A stretch of DNA of 64,000 bases, from contig NZ_CP026377.1 in the NCBI RefSeq assembly GCF_002953195.1, forward strand, positions 2,108,001-2,172,000, read 5' to 3'. Below, in pieces: positions 57,447-64,000 of the stretch. The DNA is from Mixta gaviniae (lineage in GTDB: Bacteria > Pseudomonadota > Gammaproteobacteria > Enterobacterales > Enterobacteriaceae). Below the pieces are notes generated by a model that was given only the letters and a program-made list of their open reading frames with translations, did no database searches and had not been told where the DNA came from. The stretch's first letter is position 1. The number at the start of each line of letters is the position of its first letter. The position numbers and the translations under genes were made by a program.

Positions 57447-57461
57447 TTAGTTACAACATAC
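57447..57461 (-). other. Ter site at the tus promoter
   Basis: Reverse strand GTATGTTGTAACTAA, 15 of 15 in the core, preceded by T (A in the consensus). It lies just upstream of tus as TerB does in E. coli. Same orientation as the site at 38357: forks moving toward lower coordinates should be stopped. Confidence 0.93.
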
Positions 57462-57517
57462 AAATTATCTGTTTAATTAACCATACCTCAGCAACGGTAA
57501 AAAAACCAGTCAGACAG

Positions 57518-57539
57518 AAAAAAGCCGCCCGCAGACGGC
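57518..57539 (-). terminator. Terminator of ynfM
   Basis: Reverse strand GCCGTC / GGCGGC stem (one G-U pair), four-base loop, followed by six T residues. It separates ynfM from the downstream tus control region. Confidence 0.75.
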
Positions 57540-57547
57540 CTGGATGA

Positions 57548-58804
57548 TTACAGCTTGCGGGTATGCAGCTGCCTGCCAACAAACAGCGCCAGCAGCAGCA
57601 GCAGGGCGATAAAGGCGGTAATGCCCGTCCAGCCGTAACGGTGCCAGAACAGCCCGCCAAGGGTGCCGGCCACGCTGGATCCGGTGTAGTAGCTAAAAAG
57701 ATAGAGCGAGGAAGCCTGGCCTTTGGCCCGACGCGCGCGCGGACCAATCCAGCCGCTTGCCACCGAATGTGCGGCAAAAAAGCCGGCGGTGAACAACATC
57801 ATGCCGGGAAAAATCAGCCAGAGCGACGGCGCCAGCGTTATCAGCAGGCCGATCAGCATCATCGCGGTAGAGAAGATCAGTACCGGTCCGCGTCCGTAAC
57901 GGGCGGTCATTGCGCCCGCTTTCGGCGAACTCCAGGAGCCAGTAAGGTAGACCACTGACAACAGGCCGACCACCGCCTGGCTCAGCGACCAGGGGGCGCT
58001 CAGTAGCCGGTAACCGATATAGTTAAACAGCGTCACAAAGGCGCCCATCAGCAGAAAGCCTTCGGCAAACAGCAGCGGCAGGCCGCGATCGCGCCAGTGC
58101 AAACGAAAGTTAATCATCAGGCTGCGCGGATTGAGCGACGCGGGGCGGAAATGCCGCGACGCCGGCAGAATTTTCCAGAACATCAGCGCCGCGGCGAGTG
58201 CGAAGCAGCCGATAAAGGCGATTGCCACGCGCCAGGAGCTAAAATCGGTGATAACGCCGCTAATCAGGCGTCCACTCATGCCGCCGATAGAGTTGCCGCT
58301 GATATAAAGGCCCATCGAGAAGGCGATAACGCTGGGATGGATCTCTTCACTGAGATAGGTCATGCCCACCGCTGCCACGCCGCTCAGCGCCAGGCCGGTT
58401 AATGCGCGCATCATCAAAATGCCATGCCAGCTGCTCATCGCGGCGGAAAGCAGGGTAAAAATCGCCGCCAGCAGCAGGGCGACCACCATCACTGGCTTAC
58501 GGCCGATCGCATCGGAAAGCGGCCCGGTCACCAGCAGCCCCAGCGCCATCAATGCAGTAGAGATCGACAGTGAAATACTGCTCGCCGCTGGCGAGACGCC
58601 GAACTCCTGCGACAGCACCGGCAGGATCGGCTGTACGCAGTAAAGCAGGGCGAAAGTGGCCAATCCCGCCGAAAACAGCGCCAGCGTCACGCGCATAAAC
58701 TGCGGCGTGCCGCGTTTAATATAGCGATGCCTGTGAACGGGAAGAGAAGAGGCGGGCTGCGCGCTATCGGCGGGCAGGGACGCAGTATGAGATGAGCGAT
58801 CCAC
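57548..58804 (-). CDS. ynfM: MFS transporter YnfM
   Basis: A 418-residue major facilitator with 12 predicted helices, N-terminal cytosolic extension of about 35 residues, and the MFS loop motif GPLSDAIGRKPVM (about 95-107). It resembles E. coli YnfM, a putative arabinose- or drug-type exporter of unknown substrate. Divergent from ynfL, which is the typical regulator-transporter layout. Confidence 0.88.
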   Translation of the reverse strand: MDRSSHTASLPADSAQPASSLPVHRHRYIKRGTPQFMRVTLALFSAGLATFALLYCVQPILPVLSQEFGVSPAASSISLSISTALMALGLLVTGPLSDAIGRKPVMVVALLLAAIFTLLSAAMSSWHGILMMRALTGLALSGVAAVGMTYLSEEIHPSVIAFSMGLYISGNSIGGMSGRLISGVITDFSSWRVAIAFIGCFALAAALMFWKILPASRHFRPASLNPRSLMINFRLHWRDRGLPLLFAEGFLLMGAFVTLFNYIGYRLLSAPWSLSQAVVGLLSVVYLTGSWSSPKAGAMTARYGRGPVLIFSTAMMLIGLLITLAPSLWLIFPGMMLFTAGFFAAHSVASGWIGPRARRAKGQASSLYLFSYYTGSSVAGTLGGLFWHRYGWTGITAFIALLLLLALFVGRQLHTRKL

Positions 58805-58899
58805 AACGGTTCCTTGGTTTAAACATCAATCGCTTAATTGTGGGCGCGGGAGAATATACTGTCTAATATATTAATAATCTGAATTGATACTTACAGCAT

Positions 58900-59796
58900 A
58901 TGAATATTGAGCTGCGTCACCTGCGTTACTTTATCGCCGTCGCGGAAGAGCTGCATTTCGGTCGTGCCGCGCTGCGGCTGAATATATCCCAGCCGCCGCT
59001 GAGCCAGCAGATCCAGCTGCTGGAAAAGCAGATCGGCGCGCGTCTGCTGGCGCGCACGAACCGCAGCGTGCAGCTGACCGCCGCCGGACGTCAGTTCCTG
59101 CTGGATGCGCGCGCCATTCTGCTGGAGGTCGATCAGGCGGCAAGCCGCGCCGCGCGTCTGCATCAGGGCGAGGAGGGGGAGATCCGCATCGGCTTTACCT
59201 CCTCCGCACCCTTTATCGCCGCCGTCTCCGATGCGCTGTTCACCTTTCGCCAGCGCTATCCGCAGGTGCATATCCAGATGCAGGAGATGAATACCCGTCA
59301 GCAGCTGACGCCGCTCGGCGACGGTCGGCTGGATCTCGGCGTGATGCGCAATACGCCGCTGCCCGATACGCTCGCCTGGCAGCTACTGCTGCGCGAGCCG
59401 CTCTGCTGCGTGGTGCATCAGGCGCATCCGCTGGCGCGCCGCTCACAGGTCTCGGTACGGGAGCTGGCGCAGGAGCCATTTGTCTTCTTCGACGCGCAAA
59501 GCGGCACGGCGCTGTATGGCGAAACCATGGCGCTACTGCATCGCTATCAAATTCAGCCTTATATCACTCAGGAAGTGGGCGAAGCGATGACCATTCTCGG
59601 CCTGGTGGCGACCGGCCTCGGCATCTCTATTCTGCCCGCCTCGTTTCAGCGCGCGCAGCTGGCGCAGCTGGTCTGGCTGCCGCTGGCAGAGCCGGACGCC
59701 TGGTCAGAAATGTGGCTGGTCTGGTCGCGTCAGCGCGAAACCAGCGCGGTGATGGCCCATATGAAAGCGCTGCTGTTGGGCAAAGAACAGGCATAA
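58900..59796 (+). CDS. ynfL: LysR-family regulator YnfL
   Basis: A 298-residue LysR-type regulator of the BenM/CatM-like kind. The helix-turn-helix is at residues 1-60 (MNIELRHLRYFIAVAEELHF, then ALRLNISQPPLSQQIQLLE). The effector domain spans about 90-290. It is divergent from ynfM by 95 bases and probably controls it. The ligand is unknown. Confidence 0.88.
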   Translation: MNIELRHLRYFIAVAEELHFGRAALRLNISQPPLSQQIQLLEKQIGARLLARTNRSVQLTAAGRQFLLDARAILLEVDQAASRAARLHQGEEGEIRIGFTSSAPFIAAVSDALFTFRQRYPQVHIQMQEMNTRQQLTPLGDGRLDLGVMRNTPLPDTLAWQLLLREPLCCVVHQAHPLARRSQVSVRELAQEPFVFFDAQSGTALYGETMALLHRYQIQPYITQEVGEAMTILGLVATGLGISILPASFQRAQLAQLVWLPLAEPDAWSEMWLVWSRQRETSAVMAHMKALLLGKEQA

Positions 59797-59892
59797 TTTT
59801 CTCCGCCAGCGGCCGTTTTTGTGCGGTAAATCACATATCGAATCAAATAGTTGACGGCCTTGAATAACTGCTCCACCATAGCCTGAGCAGGT

Positions 59893-59914
59893 TTATTTTG
59901 AAGCGCGAAAATAA
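59893..59914. promoter_or_regulatory. Mlc operator upstream of mlc
   Basis: TTATTTT-N8-AAAATAA, perfect 7-bp inverted arms in the AT-rich format of Mlc/NagC operators. It sits directly before the mlc start, consistent with known autorepression. Confidence 0.8.
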
Positions 59915-59929
59915 GTGGGAGCAGGGGGA

Positions 59930-61147
59930 GTGATAGCGGACAGTCAACCTGGTCATATTGACCAGATCAAGCAGACAAACGCTGGGGCTGTATATCGCCT
60001 GATCGACCAGTTTGGCCCGATATCGCGTATTGAGCTTTCCCGGCGGGCGCAGCTGGCGCCGGCCAGCATCACCAAAATCGTGCGCGAAATGCTGGAAGCG
60101 CATTTGGTGCAGGAAACCGAATATCAGGAGCCGGGCAGTCGCGGCCGGCCGGCGGTCGGTTTAATTCTGGATACCGTCGCCTGGCACTATCTGTCGATCC
60201 GCATCAGCCACGGCGAAATCACCCTCGCGCTGCGCGATCTCAGCAGTAAGCTGGTGACAGAAGAGACGCGGCCGCTGCCGGTTGAAAGCGAAACGCCGCT
60301 GCTGACCCGCGTCACCGTCGAAGTCGATCACTTTTTTATTCGCCATCAGCGCCTGCTTGAGCGCCTGACTGCCATCGCCATCACCTTACCCGGCATTATC
60401 CACACCGGCAGCGGCATCGTGCATCGCATGCCATTTTACGACGTGGCCGATATGCCGCTGGGGCCGGAACTGGCAGCGCACACCGGCCTGCCGGTCTATA
60501 TTCAGCACGATGTCTGCGCCTGGACCATCGCCGAATCGCTGTTCGGCGCCTCGCGCGGCGCCAGCGATGTGATCCAGATTGTGATTGACGATAATGTCGG
60601 CGCAGGGGTGATTACCGGCGGACGCCTGTTGCACAACAGCCGCAGCTCGCTGGTCGAAATTGGCCACACTCAGGTCGATGCCTACGGCAAGCAGTGTTAC
60701 TGCGGTAACCACGGCTGTCTGGAAACGGTCGCCAGCATCGGCAGTATTCTCGAACTGGCCGCGCAGCGTATGCCGTCGGCGCCCAGCTCCAGCCTGCATT
60801 ATCAGCCGCTGAGCGTGGATTCGCTCTGTGACGCGGCGCTCAACGGCGATCCGCTGGCGCGCGACATCATCACCGGCATCGGCAACAGCGTCGGGCGCAT
60901 CCTGGCGATCATGGTCAACCTGTTCAATCCGGAAAAAATCCTTATCGGTTCGCCGCTGAATCGCGCTGCCGCGGTGCTTTATCCCGCCATTGGCGCCTCA
61001 ATCCGCCAGCAGGCGCTGCCCGCCTATAGCGCCGAAATTCAGGTCGAGCCGACCGAATTCGCCAATCTGGGCACCATGCCGGGCGCCGCGCTGGTAAAAA
61101 ACGCGATGTACAACGGCGAACTGCTGGTCAAACTGTTACAGGGCTAA
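59930..61147 (+). CDS. mlc: Transcriptional repressor Mlc (DgsA)
   Basis: A 405-residue ROK-family repressor of ptsG, ptsHI, manXYZ and malT, inactivated when dephosphorylated EIIBC-Glc sequesters it at the membrane. It has an N-terminal winged helix-turn-helix (IDQIKQTNAGAVYRLIDQFG and following), and the zinc site CYCGNHGCLE near residue 250. The start is GTG 59930, aligned to the E. coli MVAENQPGHIDQ start. AGGGGGA touches the codon, so spacing is poor; an in-frame GTG at 59915 has no Shine-Dalgarno. It is preceded by its own operator. Confidence 0.93.
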   Translation: MIADSQPGHIDQIKQTNAGAVYRLIDQFGPISRIELSRRAQLAPASITKIVREMLEAHLVQETEYQEPGSRGRPAVGLILDTVAWHYLSIRISHGEITLALRDLSSKLVTEETRPLPVESETPLLTRVTVEVDHFFIRHQRLLERLTAIAITLPGIIHTGSGIVHRMPFYDVADMPLGPELAAHTGLPVYIQHDVCAWTIAESLFGASRGASDVIQIVIDDNVGAGVITGGRLLHNSRSSLVEIGHTQVDAYGKQCYCGNHGCLETVASIGSILELAAQRMPSAPSSSLHYQPLSVDSLCDAALNGDPLARDIITGIGNSVGRILAIMVNLFNPEKILIGSPLNRAAAVLYPAIGASIRQQALPAYSAEIQVEPTEFANLGTMPGAALVKNAMYNGELLVKLLQG

Positions 61148-61279
61148 TCAAACCTTCGCTATCCCGCAAAAAATTGCGCTAACGCAAGCTGTTATCACAC
61201 GCGATTTCCTACACTGTCCGGCGTAAACCGATGATTAAAGTTTAACTATTTCAGGCCGTCAGCCTGCCGGAGTGTTGCT

Positions 61280-61963
61280 ATGCTGAGTCGTCTTTTCATT
61301 ACCGGTACGGATACCGCCGTCGGTAAAACTGTCATTACCCGCGCCCTGATGCAAAAGCTGGCGGAAAATCATGCTGTCGTCGTTGGCTACAAGCCGGTGG
61401 CCAAAAGCAGCCAGATGACGCCGGAAGGGCCGCGCAACAAAGATGCGCTGGTGCTGCAGCAGGCTTCCACGCTGCAGATGCCTTATGAAGCGGTCAATCC
61501 GATTACGCTGCTGGAAGATGAGATCAGCACCCATCGCGGCGAAACCATCAACTACGCGCGCCTGAGCAGCGGGCTGCAGGCGCTGCAGGCGCAGGCGGAT
61601 GTCGTGGTGATCGAGGGCACCGGCGGCTGGCGCAGCCTGATGAACGATTTGCGTCCGCTGTCGGACTGGGTGATTCAGGAGCAGCTGCCGGTGGTATTGG
61701 TGGTCGGCATCAAGCTGGGCTGCATCAGCCATGCGCTGCTGACGGCGCAGGCGATTATCAATGATGGTCTGCCGCTGCTGGGCTGGGTGGCAAACCGCAT
61801 CAACCCGGGGCTTGCGCACTATGCGGATATTATCGAGGTGCTGCAGGAGAAGATCCCGGCGCCGCTGCTGGGCGAGCTGCCTTATTTGCCGCGCGCCGAA
61901 CAGCGCGATCTGGCGGGCTATATTGACCTCGCGGCGCTCACCACACCGCAGGCGGTGGCCTGA
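61280..61963 (+). CDS. bioD2: Dethiobiotin synthetase homologue BioD2 (YnfK)
   Basis: A 227-residue P-loop ATPase of the BioD family. Walker A GTDTAVGKT is at residues 8-16; VGYKPVAKSS, EAVNPITLLEDE and EGTGGWRSLMNDLRPLSDW match E. coli YnfK rather than bio-operon BioD. It would carboxylate diaminopelargonate to dethiobiotin, though its use in E. coli is unclear. It lies between mlc and the OsmU genes, as in Salmonella. Confidence 0.93.
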   Translation: MLSRLFITGTDTAVGKTVITRALMQKLAENHAVVVGYKPVAKSSQMTPEGPRNKDALVLQQASTLQMPYEAVNPITLLEDEISTHRGETINYARLSSGLQALQAQADVVVIEGTGGWRSLMNDLRPLSDWVIQEQLPVVLVVGIKLGCISHALLTAQAIINDGLPLLGWVANRINPGLAHYADIIEVLQEKIPAPLLGELPYLPRAEQRDLAGYIDLAALTTPQAVA

Positions 61964-61965
61964 AC

Positions 61966-61992
61966 ATAAAAAAGGCGCGCCGGTGCGCGCCT
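61966..61992. terminator. Terminator bioD2 / osmV
   Basis: 8-bp stem AGGCGCGC / GCGCGCCT with a CGGT loop and an A-run to the left, so it terminates osmV on the reverse strand and possibly bioD2. Confidence 0.85.
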
Positions 61993-62021
61993 GATAGCCG
62001 GGAATGGCGGCCGCGCCGCCT

Positions 62022-63158
62022 TTAGCGGTTCAGCGAGCGGCGCGTCCGGCCGGAGCTGAGATAGTCGGCGATATAATCCTGCGAAATCTCCCCGCTGTAG
62101 CGGCCATCTTCATCCACAATCGGCATCCAGACCGAGTTGTGTTCATAGAGCTTCGACAGCACCACGCGCAGGTTCTCTTCCGCTCTGCCGGTGATCTTAA
62201 AGTTGTGCAGCAGCTGTTCGCAGTTGCCGCTGGCGCCGCGCGCCTCGCGCCGCTTCACAAAACCGAGCGGACGGCCGTCGTTATCCACCACGGTGACCGA
62301 GCGCATATCGTTATCATCCATCAGCGCGAACGCCTCCGCCAGCGAGGTAGAGCGCTTCACCGTCAGCGTCTGCTGTTGATCGGTTACGTCGCCCGCCTGC
62401 ACCAGCAGCAGGCGCTTCAGGGTGCGATCCTGACCGACAAAAGAGCCGACAAACTCATTGGCCGGTTTCGCCAGCAGCTCGTCAGGGGTGGCACACTGCA
62501 CAATTTTGCCCTGACCGAACACCGCGATCCGGTCGCCCAGCTTCAGCGCCTCATCGATATCGTGGCTGACCAGCATCACGGTTTTCTTCAGCTGGCGCTG
62601 CATTTCCAGAAACTCATTCTGAATTGCCTCGCGGTTGATCGGGTCGACCGCGCCGAATGGCTCATCCATCAGCAGGACCGGCGGATCGGCGGCAAGGGCA
62701 CGGATAACGCCGATACGCTGCTGCTGGCCGCCGGACATCTCTTTCGGATAGCGATGCAGAAACTTATGCGGGTCGAGCGCCACCATAGTCATCAGCTCGC
62801 TGGCGCGCTCGCGGCAGCGTTTTTTATCCCAGCCCAGCATACGCGGCACCACGGTGATGTTCTCCTCAATGGTCATATTGGGGAACAGGCCGATCTGCTG
62901 GATAACATAGCCGATATTGCGCCGCAGGGTGACGGTATCCTGCGTGCTGGTATCTTCGCCGTTAATGGTGATTTTACCCCGAGTCGCCGGGATCAGGCGG
63001 TTAATCATCTTTAGGGTGGTGGTTTTGCCGCAGCCGGAGGGGCCGAGCAACACGCACATCTCTCCGGCGGGCACATGCAGGCTGACATTGTCCACCGCAT
63101 TTATCGTGGCGCCGTTTTTCTGGGTAAAGGTTTTAGTCAGGTTTTCCAGTTTTATCAT
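62022..63158 (-). CDS. osmV: Betaine ABC transporter ATPase OsmV-like (OsmU system)
   Basis: A 378-residue ATPase with Walker A GPSGCGKTT (about 39-47), signature MSGGQQQRIGV, Walker B LLMDEPFGAVD, and two C-terminal CBS domains (about 250-365), the OpuCA/ProV architecture. It drives glycine betaine/choline-O-sulfate import under osmotic stress. Salmonella carries osmVWXY beside ynfK, at this same position. The ATG overlaps the osmW stop by one base. Confidence 0.88.
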   Translation of the reverse strand: MIKLENLTKTFTQKNGATINAVDNVSLHVPAGEMCVLLGPSGCGKTTTLKMINRLIPATRGKITINGEDTSTQDTVTLRRNIGYVIQQIGLFPNMTIEENITVVPRMLGWDKKRCRERASELMTMVALDPHKFLHRYPKEMSGGQQQRIGVIRALAADPPVLLMDEPFGAVDPINREAIQNEFLEMQRQLKKTVMLVSHDIDEALKLGDRIAVFGQGKIVQCATPDELLAKPANEFVGSFVGQDRTLKRLLLVQAGDVTDQQQTLTVKRSTSLAEAFALMDDNDMRSVTVVDNDGRPLGFVKRREARGASGNCEQLLHNFKITGRAEENLRVVLSKLYEHNSVWMPIVDEDGRYSGEISQDYIADYLSSGRTRRSLNR

Positions 63159-63805
63159 TATCGAATCCCCTTAGGTGTCAGCACCCGCTGCAGGCGGTGC
63201 AGCAGCCAGTCAAGCACAATCGCCAGTAAACAGATCAGCAGCGCGCCGGCGATCAGCTGGCGGATATCGCTGCTGCTGATGCCGTCCAGCAGCAGCAGCC
63301 CTAAGCCGCCCGCGCCGATAACCGCGGCAATCGCCATCACGCCGACGTTCATCACCACGGCGGTGCGGATGCCGCCGAAAATCACCGGCAGCGCCAGCGG
63401 GATCTCCACCCAGCGCAGACGCTGCAGAAAAGTCATGCCGATGCCGCGTCCCGCCTCGCGCATGCCGGGCGGGATATTCTCCAGCGCGGTATGGGTGTTG
63501 CGCACAATAGGCAGCAGCGAATAGAGAAATACCGCGGTGATCGCCGGCACCACGCCGATGCCCTGGCCGATCAGCGAAAACAGCGGGATCATCAGGCCGA
63601 ACAGAGCGATAGAGGGAATGGTCAGCACAATGGTCGCGATCCCCAGCACCGGCGTCGCCAGCCATTTAAAACGGACGATCAGCACGCCCAGCGGCACGCC
63701 CGCGAGAATAGCGCAGCCCACCGCCACCAGCACCAGCCACAGGTGCTGCCACGTGAGTCCAAGCAGGTAGGGCCAGTTGCCGATCATATAGTGAATGGTA
63801 TCCAT
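63158..63805 (-). CDS. osmW: Betaine ABC transporter permease OsmW-like
   Basis: A 215-residue permease with about five to six helices and the binding-protein-dependent permease motif GIGVVPAITAVFLYSLLPIVRN, followed by the ATPase-contact loop REAGRGIGMTFLQRLRWVEIPLALP. It is the membrane subunit of the OsmU-type importer. It ends overlapping osmV and starts nine bases after the binding-protein gene. Confidence 0.88.
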   Translation of the reverse strand: MDTIHYMIGNWPYLLGLTWQHLWLVLVAVGCAILAGVPLGVLIVRFKWLATPVLGIATIVLTIPSIALFGLMIPLFSLIGQGIGVVPAITAVFLYSLLPIVRNTHTALENIPPGMREAGRGIGMTFLQRLRWVEIPLALPVIFGGIRTAVVMNVGVMAIAAVIGAGGLGLLLLDGISSSDIRQLIAGALLICLLAIVLDWLLHRLQRVLTPKGIR

Positions 63806-63814
63806 AGCCTCTCC

Positions 63815-64000
63815 TTACAGCATGCCTTTCGATTGCAGGAAATCGCGCGCCACCTGCTGCGGCGACTGATGATCGATATCGACGCGCTTATTCAGCTCGG
63901 TGATCGCCTCATCAGTGATAAGCGCCGAGAGCTGATTCAGCGCCGTATCCAGACCCGGATGCGCCGCCAGCACCTCTTTACGCACCACCGGCGTCACGTT
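63815..64000 (-). CDS. osmX: Betaine ABC transporter binding protein OsmX-like, C-terminal part
   Basis: Partial. The last 62 or so codons of a periplasmic binding protein of the OpuAC/OsmF family, ending in [22 protein letters not shown]; the frame continues past the right edge. The stretch [22 protein letters not shown] is a usual end of the second lobe. In Salmonella osmX is followed by a second permease gene osmY, expected just outside. Confidence 0.85.
   Translation of the reverse strand, partial: NVTPVVRKEVLAAHPGLDTALNQLSALITDEAITELNKRVDIDHQSPQQVARDFLQSKGML

Overview
The window is a stretch of GC-rich enterobacterial chromosome. Nearly every gene has a clear Escherichia coli or Salmonella counterpart at close to the same length, and the backbone runs collinear with the E. 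coli K-12 terminus region, from the punR/purR side to the tus/mlc side. The set of insertions and losses (betTIBA, an arabinose block, OsmU, no lhr, nemA or fumA at their E. coli positions) suggests a plant- or environment-associated member of the Erwiniaceae such as Pantoea, Mixta or Erwinia. That genus-level guess is inference only. No tRNA, rRNA, CRISPR array, phage or insertion sequence was seen.

Layout. (1) 1-10.5 kb: punR and purR, the 29-residue ynhF, mepH, grxD, rnt, gloA, nemR, an inserted lipid A modification gene eptA, ydhL, ydhF and sodC. A 750-base non-coding stretch follows, with two tandem-repeat arrays. (2) 10.5-18.6 kb: slyA, slyB, anmK, mliC, pdxH, tyrS, pdxY, gstA, dtpA. 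(3) 19.1-25.1 kb: an osmoprotection island, betT divergent from betIBA (choline uptake and oxidation to glycine betaine). (4) 25.2-33.1 kb: the electron-transport operon rsxABCDGE-nth, then ydgK and cnu. (5) 33.7-46.8 kb: a sugar block between cnu and add, made of ytfQRT-yjfF (galactofuranose-type ABC importer), araA and araB on the other strand, and araFGH followed by araC. No araD is present. (6) 47-52 kb: add and the mal regulon, with intact malI but broken malY and malX. (7) 52-64 kb: ydgA, manA, fumC, tus, ynfM/ynfL, mlc, bioD2 and the start of an OsmU-type betaine ABC transporter that runs off the right edge.

Replication termination. tus at 56.5-57.4 kb has a perfect 15-base Ter core just upstream. 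A second perfect Ter core in the same orientation lies 19 kb away at 38.36 kb, between yjfF and araA, and a weaker 10-base core lies upstream of tyrS. The window therefore lies in the terminus region, with several same-facing fork traps that should stop forks moving toward lower coordinates.

Regulation readable from sequence includes operators resembling those of PurR, NemR, SlyA, PhoP, BetI, AraC (tandem I1/I2 half-sites 21 bp apart), CRP, MalI (two) and Mlc.

Three otherwise conserved genes are interrupted by single-base changes: rsxD (one base lost), malY (one base lost) and malX (Trp codon to TGA). In rsxD the lesion is followed at once by U UUU UUA in the correct phase, so a -1 slip would restore the full-length protein. 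Sequencing error is an alternative for each of the three.
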